A program made the translations under genes and the position numbers. A stretch of DNA of 64,000 bases, taken from positions 184,388 through 248,387 of the forward strand of contig QNGE01000411.1 of assembly GCA_008508345.1 (NCBI GenBank). Reading direction: 5' to 3'. Positions within the stretch are counted from its first letter, which is position 1. Every line of letters starts with the position of its first letter. Source of the DNA: Paragonimus westermani. Taxonomy: Eukaryota > Platyhelminthes > Trematoda > Plagiorchiida > Troglotrematidae. The notes below the pieces were generated by a model that saw only the letters and a list, made by a program, of their open reading frames with translations, had not been told where the DNA came from and made no database searches. Below are positions 47,864 to 61,544 of the stretch, piece after piece.

Positions 47864-50800
47864 TCAGACGATGTTGAAGAACGCACTCAAGGAAGGTGTC
47901 TATTTGCAAACTACCTAAAATAGTTTTGTTCACAAGTGGAAAGCAATTCTTCCGTTCGATATTTAAAAGTCTGTAACAAGAGATGGGTGACTCAACAATC
48001 CTGCTATAATTGATAATCCGGGTGAAAAAGAACTCAGATGTGTAACTCTGTAGTTATGAAAAAGGCTTTTCGTATTGAAGGAAACCGTTCGCATCAAGAA
48101 AAATGTGAAGATCCAAACCAACTTAAACAAAATTCCGTTTCTTACGGCCATCCTATTAAAAAAACCCTTCTCAGCAAGTGTGTTGCCTTACAAATCCATT
48201 TTACGCACTTTTCTCTGAATCAAAGCAAAAATACAGCCAACATACAAGGAAGGAATTGCATTTACCGGAAGAATTGAAATGGTTTGAACGGTATGATGTA
48301 TAGGTTAGAAAAAATTTACGACTGGTAAGTAAAATATCTGGAAGTCCTTGATGTTGAACGATCCACAGTTTCTGGTTTGTTCAATAAACTTGCTTTTGTA
48401 CCCATTCGATTACTCTTGTCTTGCACCCATTTACAGCCACCCTAGAAACCTAATCACGAACGTTCACCGCCTAGCGTGCTCAATTAAGAACGACCGTTTA
48501 AAAAGTGTGTTGAATTTTGTTGTATTATTCTAGTACGGTTTGTAACAAGTACAATATGTTGAAGGATGTGGAAATGTTGACAGACTGTGATGTTTGTTTT
48601 ACATCATCGAAAATCCGGGACAATAAATCTTCTACAAGGTTGTAATGAGTAAAAATTTCTTCATCCACATGAAAGCGTTGTAAACCCGAGTAGTTACTGC
48701 CTTCACTAGAAAATATTGAGGCCACAATTAAACACCGGACTGCTGATTTCCTGAACGGATAAGTTTAGAAATCATTCAGTCAGGTTCATCTACTCTCATC
48801 GGATAGGCCATTTCAATGACCTGAGTCAACAGCCTGATAATGTGGTTGATGAGCTTAAAAAGTTGTGGTGAAACTAGTTCAAAAATGCACTTTAAAGGTG
48901 TTGTGTACTGTGAACGTTAATTTGTAAAGGTTTTTCATACTTGTTGCTAACAATGCCCCAGAAAGTCTTCATGATTTTCTCCGATAAAAGGTGTATTAAA
49001 CTATTGGCTGATATTCGAGCAAATCACGTTCGTTTGCGCACAGGTCAACGGCAACCAAGTTCTCCTGCACACAATTTTGCTCTCCACTACCTCGCAGTAA
49101 AACTTGATGAATTGTGTTAAAAGAGGTTTGGGGCCGTTAAGTTTCATTACTAACAGGGTGTTTTGGGACGTGTTCCAACCTGTCCATCGTTGCTTCTATA
49201 ACTTGGGGATATATCTTCCAATGTTTGCATTAAGAACAGCACATTATATTGCATATTTTGGGTCTTCATTTAATGTTTTGCCACTAAATTTAAGCGAACG
49301 TAACCTGTCACATTATACCATATCTGTTTCTAGTTTGTGGTCCATCAAAGATTTCGTACCATTTTCTCCGAAACCGGCATCAAGACCCTAAAGACATTTT
49401 GAAAAGCACCCCGTTAATACATTTTATTGTTTTATCGTGGCGAATTGGATCGATCAAACTAAACAAATCCGTCAAACGACCTCGAAGACTTCGGGAATGG
49501 CATTGGGTTATCGAAGTTTTACTTCTAAAATCAGTCTACTGTTGGTGTGTTTGTATTTTATGTCTGGATCAGTATTTCCCGACCAATTTCCCCACAGGTA
49601 TTTTGGTAAAGTGATGGGACTTGATTCCATAATCAGTTTACAGATTGCGACGTGACTGTACCATCTCTTGGAGCTGTTATTGTCGAAACTCTATTCGAAA
49701 AGATCAACTTTTTAGATGCACTAATTGCACGCAATGTGACGTGTGCCAGGGGAAGTCAATAACGCAATTTAAGATAATCTCAAGGTCATTGTTGTGTCAT
49801 TAACATCAAGCTGAAGTGTGAAATAGACGTCAGTCTGGTGATGTGCATTTCTACAATAATTAGACCTGTTCAAAACCTGCACTTTTTGCCTCTACTGAAC
49901 AACCAAATAAACTGCGTGGATGACAGCGACCAAGAACATTTTTACACATCTTCCATCGGAAATGAACAAAATAACTTTAACCTATAAAACCCTCTGTTTA
50001 ACACAATGAGGTAAGAAGCAGTGGTTACCTTCGAAAAGTTTTAAACGATTCTTCTGAGTACTAAATTGGTCACCTGATTGACCTTCTGAAAAGTGCTGCA
50101 GGTAATCGTGTGATAAACTGCTTTTGCTCTTGTCTTTTTGAGAAACGTGACCAGGTAAATTATTGCGTAATTGGGTTGATAACGCTTAAGCAAAAAGAAC
50201 ACGCTCGTCTTATCACGTTTTATTTTTAGTGAGTTCGAGAGAACTATTCAAAGTACTGAGTTAATCACAAAAATGTCACCATATTCTTAACTGTTTAACG
50301 AACCACGACACGCATCCTAGTAACGCTCTCAAGAATAACAGTGAAAGCCTTAATCACTTCTTTGTACACCACAGCGTATACAAGTTTTCCTCATGTCTGC
50401 GTGTGAGCAAAAGCTAAGTGTGCATTCAGTAGATTTTTGTCACTGAGTGTGCTCTCAGAAACTTCTGTTTCTGTTACTTAATTCGGAATATCATCAAGTG
50501 CTTCTGCAGCTGTCTACATCCAGTCGAATACGCTCGAGCTATAGCTAATCATAGTATATCAGAATGCACAGCCCATGCGCGGCACATACTATGAATGGCT
50601 TAGATATTCGTCACTTTGAAAACCAAAATTTACATGAACAATCCACTAGCCAAAACGGAATTAGCAACCTCATTCGCAACTAAGATTATTGCACATGGGT
50701 TGCTGGTCCAAACGCGTTTAAGTGGCAGTTTCTTTTGTCAAGGTCACAAACACAATCTGGATTGCCCACGCGTAACTGGGAAGTGTGATCTAAAAGCTAA

Positions 50801-53800
50801 TTGGAGGATACGTTAGCTGTTCATTGGAGGACAACAAAGGCAACTTGTCACACCATTTTTTGTCTGGACGCAACCCGTCATTTACACTAGAGAAACAACT
50901 AAACAAGAGAGTGGCGAATAACTTATCCGTTGTGTTAGCTTCTGTACGAGCAAACATCAGAGCACTTCAAAGTGTGCAGATTAACGACAAGAAACTGTCC
51001 CACACTTTAATTCGTAGTATTCAAACGCTCCTCCAGAGGTCTGTACAACGAAAACCACGCCCGCCCCAACGTACCAAGATCGAAATTTGTCCGACAACCT
51101 TCAGAGGTAAAAAGCAAACGCCTTCATGAACGAATCAGAGTCCACGGAAAAACAATTCGCGACTGGGCCATTATTTTCTAACGACCGCCTCTGCAATAGA
51201 ATATATGGTCCAGGCTCAGATGGTATCATTACATGATGAGTGGTGGCAACCAAGAATGCCGTACTGTGTCTGCGAATACATTTGGCTGATGAACAGTTAC
51301 TATTTATATCGCTTTGGGTGAATTTATTCGCAGCACAGTAGCCGTTGCCAGAAAGCGTCTTCCCATTTTCATAAATCGACTACAGACGTCAAGTACTCAC
51401 CAGCGAACTTCCACAAAAAGAGGTAGGCTGAAGTTTGATGACGCTGCATCCGGGAAGATGCACGGATCTACGGGATCGTGAGGAAAAATTGTTTATTGCA
51501 TATAATCGTAGAATGAGAAACGTGTGTTCAAAATACTGAAGCTCATATCGATATGCCGCCGTCTAATGCTAGAACACTGGATGAATTTCGATGTCCGCGC
51601 ACGTTAAATTCTGCAACAGAATTGACGGCGTTAACATTTTTGCCGACAAGCAGTTCACTTGTTTTATCTTCTGCACCAGTAAAACAAAGTCGTTGGATGG
51701 CGTGAATTGACAGAATCGCAAGTTACACCATAGCGCATGAATACGTTTCGCTGGAGGTCGATTGGTACACATCGATACTGCTTGCTGACCGTTAAATTCT
51801 TAAACAGATTTAATGCAGGCGGATGCAAGATTCAGTGACCGAATGAACAAAGACAGTCAAAACAACGTTAGTATTTTCCCATGCTTGACATTACACTTTG
51901 TTTAGCTCACCGACTAGAGAAACAAACGGACACAAACTGCACCTTGACTGTTATGACCTCCTCAGAAGATTGCATGTCCGTCTACCAAACAAGTCGTGTA
52001 ATAAAATGGCATTTTTCATGTGAATTATGCGTGCTTTCCTCGTCAGTGTGAGGCATCAACCTGACTACTGAATGTAGATGAAGCCGATTGTGGTAAATGT
52101 AAGCTAGTTTTAACTCGGTTGCCAAACTTCGCAGTTGCGTAGTTTGTTGACATTATATGCATCAACACTTTATGGATTATGCACCAATTGTTGTCAGAAT
52201 GATGTAATTTCAAATTGTTTTCTTTATTAAACTTATCGGCTGATCAATCCATACAAGTCTGGCGACTACTTCGTACTATATTCTTTTCGACCGGCATTTA
52301 CCAGCGGCTACAATACAGTCTTTGCATTTTGCAAGTCAGACTGCATTAGCTTGTAGGTGGGTTTTCACTTAGTTTAAAAATGCATTCTCTGTTCTGTAAC
52401 AGTCATTCTGTTAAACCCCGTTCAGACGTGCTCTGGGCTGCTTCGTTTACCTAGCAGACCAAGTTAATAACCAGCACATCGTCAAGTTTGTTTCCGTGTA
52501 TCACGTAATCTCGTGAAGTATGCAGTTGTCACACTGTACAACACACTAACAGTGTCTTTATTTTGGTATGATGTTATACTGGTTACTCTGACGTAAAGGT
52601 GTTGATATCCTCGTGCTTTTAACCTACCCTAAAACCAGCCGTCTTAGGTAGATTTTCTTCGAAGATAGATTGTGTTTTGTCTCCAAATTGACTCAACAGA
52701 TGGAGCTTTTGAGTCCTATTCAGATAACATCCCTTTAGTAAGAGAACAACCTCCGTTGTCCCCACGTCCGCTTATTTTAGAGAGGGAAAGGTTATGAACA
52801 TCTCTGGATTCACTTTCATTGGTGAAAATATGTTACCCAGTGATCCGATTCGTCTGTTTTTCACAATTAACTTAAATGGGGCACAAACCTACTGAGCATA
52901 GTGCCCCTTTAGTTCGAACCCAAAAACAATATTCTAAAGAGGAAACACCTGAATAAATATCCTAAGGTCGGATGAACAGTTCAGTTGACATTCCAATTCA
53001 CCCAGACTGATTAAGTGTTTCCAGTATATCTGTGGTAATTTTCAGCACGTGTATCATATGCAAGGAGTGGTTACATGACAGTCAATGCCTAATCATTTAA
53101 AACACGACACACTACCTACCGTACGGCCTACTGGTCAGGAAAAGGAGCCTCGGTGTAATATGAGGAGGGAGTAATGGTTACAATCAAGGAAGAAATCGGC
53201 GTCAAAAGATTTATCAACAGCCAAATTTATTCAGTCGAACTTACTTATGAGGATCTAAATTCTATGCAGGTAGTCCTTATCCACTCTTCTGGGATCAGGA
53301 TTCGGAAGCCACTAAGCGAACTTATCGACCATTGCCTAAGAATTACAGTTAACCCGAATGCTTTGCTGATAATCTACTATTCCCTTGGATCGTTTCTGTG
53401 GTGCAAAGCGATTGACTCAACTGAGATTCTGACGTCTGGTCTGAAACGTTGTTTACTTTGAGATGTTGTGGCATATGAGAAACAAAACATTCCGGATTTA
53501 GCTGAAAACAATCGCTAATCCTGAAGGAAAATATGGGTTGCTTCATGACAACAGAAGACGATGGTCGAAACCGTGCAGCCTGAAGTCACCATAAGAAAGG
53601 TCCCGAGCTGGCTGTCCCACCGTTGTCTATAAATAGGTTTTGTCTAGTCAAATCATCTCAGGCTTATCCAACACCCTTAATTCACATATTAGTGTGCTAC
53701 GAAATCATGGCACTCACGTAATCTAGAGTTACTTTTCAGACGGAAATCCTCGTTAAAAAGGGAATAACATAACGTTACGAGCAAGTTGTAACACTCCACG

Positions 53801-56364
53801 TTTTAACCACCTCGGGTGGCCGTCCTCTGTAGTTTAGTTTAAATACCGATTTTTGTGCAGTGGTTAGTATGGCATTCCTTGAAATCTATAACATCTTTCA
53901 TGCATGGAATATACCGGAGATCGTCGCTTTAATTAGTGGTTCCCCTTAACGATAAAAAACATTTTAGTGAGTACCATCGGGGGTGAGAATTTACAGCGCA
54001 ACCAAGATTACATAGACAAGGTAGTTCATGACCTTGTAAAATTTGCTATGGTCCGTAAAGGATAATTAAATTGGAGAAAATGAGACGCAGTGCATGATGC
54101 AGAAGCGGGTTGATTGGTCAGATTCAGATGAAGTACGGCACACCTGCATAATGTATACCCCCCAAAAAAACACTGAAAATGTTGACGTGATCGGTGATAA
54201 AATGCTTAAAACATAAGTATGTAACACAGCAAGCAACAGAACCCATCTGAGTGATCCATTTTCTATGAACTCTTGATAAGTTCGATAGATTTAGTCCATG
54301 TGTGTTTGTCAGAGCACATGCCCAGAGAAAAAAATTAATTTGTTCTACAAAACTTATAAGCGTGAAGACACCTTATACATCATTCTTTCTAAAGAAGCAC
54401 TCTACGTGCGTACATAGGTCACGAGGTAGTGGCGGCCAGCTCATTTGGAATCACTTGCTTTTTTGCCGCTTGTCCATCATGATTTTCCTTGTATTATTGA
54501 TAATTAATAGAAAGTCTGACTGTTACCAGCTGAAGGTCATACGTATGTGATCGTATCTCTTCATCTGTCTAGAACAAGGGTCGAGTCCCGTGTCTCCTTC
54601 TGAAAGGAATTGACTGAAAATTTATTTGTATATGAAAGATGCCGTCAGCTGTGTTCAATTTTTCGTGCTCAGGGTCACCACCAATGACCGGTATTCAAAA
54701 CACTGACCAACATATGCAATTGTTTCAGCAACTTCGGTCTGAGGTGATATTCCAATCGTAAAGTCATTCTTGAGACTATCTAATAACCAGAACATTACAT
54801 ATGAATGGGCTTAGTCGAGCGTTTAGGTGTGATACATGTTATATGCTCCATATGTGTTCAATAGTTCATTGATCAACGAGGCTGTTTCACGAGACTGCGG
54901 ACTGAAGTTCCACTTTCTGTCATGGTAGAGATATGCAGATATAACGAGCTGTAACCACAATGAAACTTGAAAATGGTGTTTCTTTTCTGAATCGGCCAGC
55001 TGAACGCGAAATCTACAAACATCCGTGAAAGACATTCAAGATATAATTGATTGTGGTAGTAATTTTAGTAACACTGAGTGCGTGGTTGTCTAACATGTAA
55101 AGTTGCAGTGGTGATCGTCTACTACGCCACAACAAAACCTCAGCATGTTTTCGTTCAGTGAATCTAGTGGGAAATATTTCTGTTTCGTTTCAGTACCTCC
55201 GTGTGTCGTTCAGCCTAAGTTTCTTAGATGAACTTAAGTGAGCTGATTGCAGAATATTCCGGGTGTGTTATAATTTGCCCATAGTGAATTAGCTTCTCGG
55301 ATGAGCGTGCGTATCTCGAGCGAATATGAACGAACACTTTCGTCGAGTCTAACGCAGAGATGCAAGTTAGCAGATCCAAGGCAGGTATTCCCAGAAGAGA
55401 GAGCCTTATTCATAAGACGGAAGAAGCGCGAGATACGTTTGCAGCAGGACTACGAGCTCTGGCAAATTTAACGCGATAGAAAACAGTGCAAGTGCTTTTG
55501 TTTAACATCCGAACGAACCTATTCAACAGGGCCACTCGAAGAGCGTACATCCGAAACCACAACGGGGTCTTCTTAACTGAACCCACTGTCTGCTTTCGAA
55601 CACTACGGAAAATGCTTTCATACATCGTAGTCATGTGTACTAAACCTTTGTTATCACAAAACACCACAAAGTATAAATGAGGCGTTAGGTCCATCCACTT
55701 TCAGTTAGGTTGAATGTTTGTGATTTTTTGAGAATCTTCCTTTCCGTCTGTCAAGGATTAATTTTGGGGATGGCCTTTTAATACTGTGTACATGCTTTTT
55801 GGGCCGAACCCAAACATATCCTGTTTGTCAAATCTCGAAGAAAACACGGTTGTATAATACGCCTGCCAAATGTTTCTGTGATCATCCTGTCTACCTACAA
55901 TTTTGGATTAACCTTTAGTACTACAGACCTGTGGAAGTGGACTTCTCAGCAAGATGTCCACCAGTAGACTAGACCTCCGCTGTCACTTGGCAATATGCCC
56001 TAGGCAAAAGTTGGTCTGTTTTGAGTTCACTAATAACGTAACATGACGAACCCATGAAATTCAAAAGTTCATCATATACCCTTTTTGAGACCGAGGCAGA
56101 TGATCATCCAAATATGCACTGTGGATTACTCAACGCGGTTCCCGTGCTGAGAGGTGATTAGGTCCCTCGGCTAACACGTACTATTTCTCCGTCAGGCCTT
56201 CGGAGGTTTTGTTTACCCATGTCTGATGTGCACGTGTGCTTCAGTGGTTAAACCATTGAAAAACAATGGGACTGTCTTATTGCTTCATCAAAGATATTCA
56301 TTAACTTCTGTTTAAACACGGTTAGAACATACTAAAAAGGACCGCACCGAGAAATACATGGAAT
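47864..56364. other. No gene recognised
   Basis: 8.5 kb of AT-rich sequence with only short open frames (largest about 100 codons, 50824-51129 plus). Searched on the minus strand for FG-GAP strands and VGAP motifs without success. A B-box-like GGGTCGAGTCCC near 54577 has no partner A box. Confidence 0.5.
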
Positions 56365-56430
56365 TCGACTGGATTCGAACAGGTGACATACACGGTAGGC
56401 GTTCCACCAGTTGAACTCCGGTGTCACGCC
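56365..56430 (-). repeat. tRNA-like SINE remnant
   Basis: On the minus strand GAGTTCAACTGGTGGAACG (56400-56418) is an A-box/D-arm match, and TGTTCGAATCC (56371-56381) is a B box with one mismatch at its first G. Spacing is tRNA-like. The body between does not give a clear anticodon arm. It is probably the promoter head of a tRNA-derived SINE. Confidence 0.5.
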
Positions 56431-57097
56431 AAAATCTCATAAGTTTCACATTTGTTTTCAGCTAACCATCTACCACTTTGTGTTATGTGGACTCCATCAA
56501 ATGATCAAAAAAACTCTGTCCAAACAGAATTTCTTAACCTGAAATCCACCAGCGCCCGCAATAATTACTGCATCTGTACTGTTGACGGGTAAGTTAACAG
56601 ATGTGATGATTTAAAAGAGACTCAATTGCAAGAGAACTTAGTTTTTGTTGAATTCCAACCACTAAGAGAAACAGAGTGCCTAGAATAGGCAAGTTTTCAG
56701 CCAGATTTTTCTCATACAGGTCTCTTTTAAATCTTCGACCACCAAACTGTTTATAAAAAATACAATTAGGATAATTTTACATCAAGAAGCTTTACGCTAT
56801 TATGATTGGTCATAAACACAGCTATTACCGCATAAAGGATCGTCAACGTGCTACGCACCCCGGTAGTGTTTAGTAAGTTTGATTGTCACATAGTCTGTAA
56901 TGGGTTCCTGGTGAGATTCTTTATTACACGCAAACTGAACTGACTGCTTCGCTTTGAAATAAATACTTTTAAAAACGGTTGCTTGTAGTGCTTCTATACA
57001 GAATAGCTAAAAATCAACACTATTGGATTCTTGGTACCAGTCACTACCATCATTGGGGGGGTGGCTGAAATCTGTTTCCCCTCAGTAACCATACAAT

Positions 57098-57174
57098 CTC
57101 CGGGATCCTAAACCCACGACATGCAATTGAGAACCGTAATGGTTGCCCAATCATCTACCCATTAGGACACTGGA
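57098..57174 (-). repeat. tRNA-like SINE remnant
   Basis: The minus strand shows CCTAATGGGTAGATGATTGG as a D-arm and A-box match (57147-57166) and GTGGGTTTAGGATCCCGG as a T-arm and B-box match (57100-57117), about 50 bases apart. The B box has extra and changed bases against GGTTCGAATCC. It lies 0.7 kb from the similar remnant at 56365-56430, in the same orientation. Confidence 0.45.
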
Positions 57175-60100
57175 GAAGCAGGAATGTATGTGAGGCACTT
57201 TATTTAGCTGTTTCTTCCTCTTTTCGTGTGAAGGAAATTCGGTTAACTTTCATAGCTAATCCACAAACTAGCATGCACCAACTACGGCCCCACAAAGGGT
57301 TTGGATATATCACGGCACGTGTTAGAGTCTTCCATGTGGGAAATGCTGATGAGATCTAACCAGCTCCAAAGCACTATTATTCAGCTGGCGATCACAGAGA
57401 ACAGATGTGTTATCAGTTTTTTCCAGCCCTGATAAGGAGTTGTGACAGAGGATTGCCGATCGGAATACAGTTTGAGATTAATACATAACTGTCATCGAGT
57501 TCTTGGTCAGGTTGTCCGAATTTTCAAGCGGCAGTCACAAGGTTCCCAGCAAACCAAGGCACCAGTGTACTCCTAAGTTCCTGTAAGCAAGCAGTTCGGT
57601 ATTTCAGCGTAATTATTCAGTAAACAGCCAGACACACATTACGGACGTACGAGAGACATCCATGGTGATATTCGGTTAATTGTTCCAAAGCACAACACAA
57701 AAGATCTCATTAAATTGTAGTGCAAAATACCAGCAACTTTTGGTTTGTCCATTTGAATTACCACGTACATAGGTGTATTTAACTTTGAGGATGAGGTGGA
57801 CATTGATTGATATAAATGTACTAAGTGTACAGTTAAAACGAATTCTGCATAGGTTCCAGTTCACAACCCGTGCTACTTCAGTAGGCTGGAAGAATGTTGT
57901 TGACGTTAAACTTGTTACATCAGTCTAGAATCTTGGCTTATCGGAGTCAAATGTGAGATATGAATTCCACCGATTACAAATCCAGCATTATCTGATTAAG
58001 TAATAACGACAAGCATTCATCTTTGAAACCCGAAAATGGTTATCGTCAAAATATTAGTGAGATCTAAGTGAATAGAAACCAACATGGAAAGATACGGCTT
58101 CTCGATTAGTCAGGAAGGAATACAGCCAACCACTTCCTGGAGGAGAAGAAGAAACAAAACTTTTAATGAAGTGATTTCGAAATCTTCTTGAAGTTAAAAG
58201 ACAGTAGCTATATCTCCTGTTGGCTGCTGCCGAGTTGATTCCGAATGTGACCATGATAAGTGAATTGAGCTGTGTAACCCACGTTACTCTGTAGAATTTA
58301 CCACTGAGTCCAAACCGGCAAACTCAATGACAGACTTCGATTTCCAATTTCGGATGTGAACATCCGAGTATTTGTATTAATTATCAAAACTGTTATTAAC
58401 TGTTGTTTCTGTCTTGTCGAAGCCAACTGTCAAAATGTCTTTAAAGAATTTTAATAAGACCCAACAATGTTGAAAACAGTACTAAATACGGCACTCATTA
58501 ACGTAAACGATGGGCTCAGATGCGGTATAAAAACGTCAACGAAAGGCACATTTTTGCAGTTGTTTAGCTAATTGTTTGCCAAAACCTGTCATAGTTGTTT
58601 TTCGTTATACAGCCGAATGGATGGGAGATGTTCTGTTCAGTTTTTCCACAAAAATACACCTGCAAACTTTTGTCGGTTGAAATATGGTCTTTTTTTATCA
58701 CCGCCGAAGGTTGTTAAGTCTTTTCAAAACAATCGTATCAAGCAGATCTAGACGTTTATATTTCACTCACAGTTATTTTGAAGTTGTTACCTAAGATGGT
58801 AGGGAAGCACCTGTAACCTAACCGAACCTCCACAGAAATGGTCAAACGCTAAAACCACACACCATCTACGGCCTAATGAGGCAACGTCTGTTGCACTTTG
58901 TTATATGCATTACTCTATTTTGTGAAGTTCTCCCAGGGAATAAAACCTATGCACGGAGGTTATTATCGTGCGGTTTCTTGGAGCACCGATGGTAATTTAC
59001 AACCACAAAGAGGCCACTCTCCACATACGATCACGAATCAGTTTCAATCATAAATTCCATTTCTTTCCAGGAAGACTACGAAGGTTTACCTGTCGGAATC
59101 TTGTGGTCAGTCCAGGCGAAACAGCCGGCTTGATAATTCTGTAGACAACGCCGCATGCTGGTGCATTCCCTAGTAAATTTTACATTAAAAACCTCAGTTC
59201 TATCACTGTCCAAAATTTTTATTCACAGATCACCGGTTGACTGATTAAATCGTCTGAATTACATCCACTAACCTGCCCGAAGCTCTCTCTGGTACACGAT
59301 ACTTCGATCTCAAACTAGTTAGACATTGAAGACAGTAACTTCCATGCATTAAATCCCGGGTAACCTCGATTTAGGGTCCATACATAATTGAGCATGTACG
59401 CCTCTGCCCACACTCACGGCTCACCAATATGGCCGTTATTTTGACATTTGGAGTAAAACTCACATTGTCCACTATCCCTATCATTCAGTGCAGGTATTAA
59501 TTTTCTGTTGTCGACATACCGAGCAGAGAAATAAAGACAGAGAAGAGTGGATGAATGTGGGTAAATCAGTTAACTGAGTCTCTAAACAACACGGTTTAAC
59601 TTGCAAAAGTTGAGAAATAGGACAGGTACTGAAACAGTTTGCGACTGAACTTGAATTCAACATGATACGGAAGGGTATCAAACGGGGAGATTCTGGTGGT
59701 GAGGTGACAATGTTGGGAGAACATTAATTAGTTGGAAGTAGTGTGGGTTTGTCCAAATGCACTAACAACTCCGTGAGTGATCCTTCGAAGAAACCAAAAT
59801 TCCGAGGGTGTTTCTACGAACCAACTTTTCTTACACTGAAGACATTTGAGTACACCGAGAAATCGTTTGTTTTCCCAAACAGCGTTGTCGGATTTTTGAA
59901 AATAGTTCAGATGCATTAACAGCCGCGTGCTATTAGACAGGAGAGGTGTGCTGTGTAACCAGTCGTAAAGCAAACATTACAAATGAACTATACTCCTTAC
60001 TTGCTTTGTTGGTATCTTCTTCACGTAAACTCGGTCGTCTTCTAATTACTTAAATAAAATTGTCACTGAACTTATTGTCCCAGAACGGTGGCCGTGTGCC

Positions 60101-61399
60101 AATGAATCCGGACATGACTTGTGGTGGATAGTTCCGTTTCTTTCTCGTTGGTTCAACTCTCTTGTCAAACGACGGTACACATGTGGTCGACATAGAGAGC
60201 TCACATTTAGTGTATGTTAATTCCCTGTATTTGACAGCTCTCCGACAGCAAACTGGACATTCCTCAAACCATGACATGGATTTGCACCCTTTTTGCGTCT
60301 GCGCGCTGTTAGTTGTTTTTTATTCACACTGTTTGCTACTTCTAACGCATACAGTTAAACTTATGCAAACTGTACCACTTTGTGCACTTTTAGGTTGCCC
60401 ACAATTTATCCGCTAAAATTAAAAATTCGTCGTTTTACGCTTAAAGCAATGTTCACACTGTTTTTTCATCAAAAAACTACATTTTTTATACATATTGTAG
60501 CAAGCATTTTTTGACAAATCGAGGTAGATCTCACATTCCTCGCCAAATTTTTGCCAACGCAAAAATTTGCTTCCTTATTGACTTTTCCGCTTAATGACAA
60601 AATATCAAGGCAAATTAAGACATCTTGGAAAAATGCTTAGGTCATGAAGCGCACATAAATCTCCATAGGGATTCCGCGAAAAAATTAAACGTTTTTAAAG
60701 GAGTCCTTCTGCTGCCTACAGCACTTTTACATTAGCCTTTAGTAGGCGAGTGTAAGACTAAACATATTACAGAAACTGATTAGGCAGACCGCTACTTATT
60801 CAGAGTAGGTCGACTGTTTGAAAACTAATTCGAATACACAAATGCCTGTGCCTCTGAGCCTGACCATTATTTCCCAGTTTTACTTCATAATGTTCCCACT
60901 TTAACAAGGACTGTTTAAATGAGGTTAAGTGGGTTCACTCTATGTCGGAAAATAAGCATACCTCAACAAATTTCCGGTGAACACCGCAGAAGTTGAACTG
61001 TCAAATTCACACATGAATAAGTTGTTTCAACACACACCTCTGAAGCGCTGTTAGAGTTCATAAGTTCTATCGGCCTGGACATTGGATGCAACAATTCAGT
61101 CAATAAAGAGGGTGTCATGTTCCACGTTGAATATATCACGAACACCTAAAATGGTGAACAAAGATTAAGGGTGGTCGGAATCCCTTAGCTTGCGGCCCCT
61201 CTTAGAATTAGGAGTTAACTAGTGGACTTCTAATGGTTAACATAAACTGCTTTAGTGTGATCAATAGCATAGACTAATAGCAAACTGTTCTATCCACAGT
61301 CCATTGGGCTGCATTAGAAGGCAATCTCCAGTCAACAGAACTGCACCCTGAATGGATAGAATTAGTTCAGACGGGTTTCGAACACTTTCATGAGTTCAC
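57175..61399. other. No gene recognised; small cysteine-rich frames near 60.0-60.6 kb
   Basis: Mostly unrecognised sequence. On the minus strand two short frames are cysteine-rich: one ending near 60420 with FGEECEIYLD, NACYNMYKKC and KKQCEHCF, and one at 60277-60050 starting MSWFEECPVCCRRAVKY. They are separated by stops. They could be eroded zinc-binding coding sequence or chance. Confidence 0.35.
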
Positions 61400-61544
61400 T
61401 GCCTTCTAGATATGCTGGCGTATATCCAGACCGATCCGCCGTGATATGACCACACAATTGTGAAACTGATTGCACAAGGATAACAATCAGGTAGACCCAA
61501 CGGTGCGTTTGCCCTAATACCGTTAACCACGCCGAGTTAGGCAT
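61400..61544 (-). CDS. Candidate signal-peptide exon, possibly integrin exon 1
   Basis: From an ATG at 61544 the minus strand encodes MPNSAWLTVLGQTHRW, then a hydrophobic core VYLIVILVQ and a polar stretch, then SGYTPAYLEG. This has the shape of a cleavable signal peptide plus a mature N-terminus. A GTGAAC after GAAGGCA would be a phase-1 donor. Spliced to a suitable exon it would restore ...YLEGS, resembling the PEGSYFG start of integrin alpha chains. It lies about 18 kb upstream of the blade-2 exon on the same strand. Against it: the donor is poor, the open frame extends upstream, and no blade-1 exon (FGYSV, VGAP) was found between. It could be a chance ORF. Confidence 0.28.

Noticed and set aside
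49870..49925. Minus-strand FGCSVEAK peptide after a cag acceptor
   Set aside because: The phase does not fit the candidate exon 1, and the frame stops within 20 codons without blade features.
54565..54600. B-box-like GGGTCGAGTCCC
   Set aside because: No A box or D-arm at tRNA spacing upstream.
58975..59010. Minus-strand IGAPRNRT resembling the VGAP strand of blade 1
   Set aside because: An in-frame stop lies four codons upstream and there is no acceptor between.
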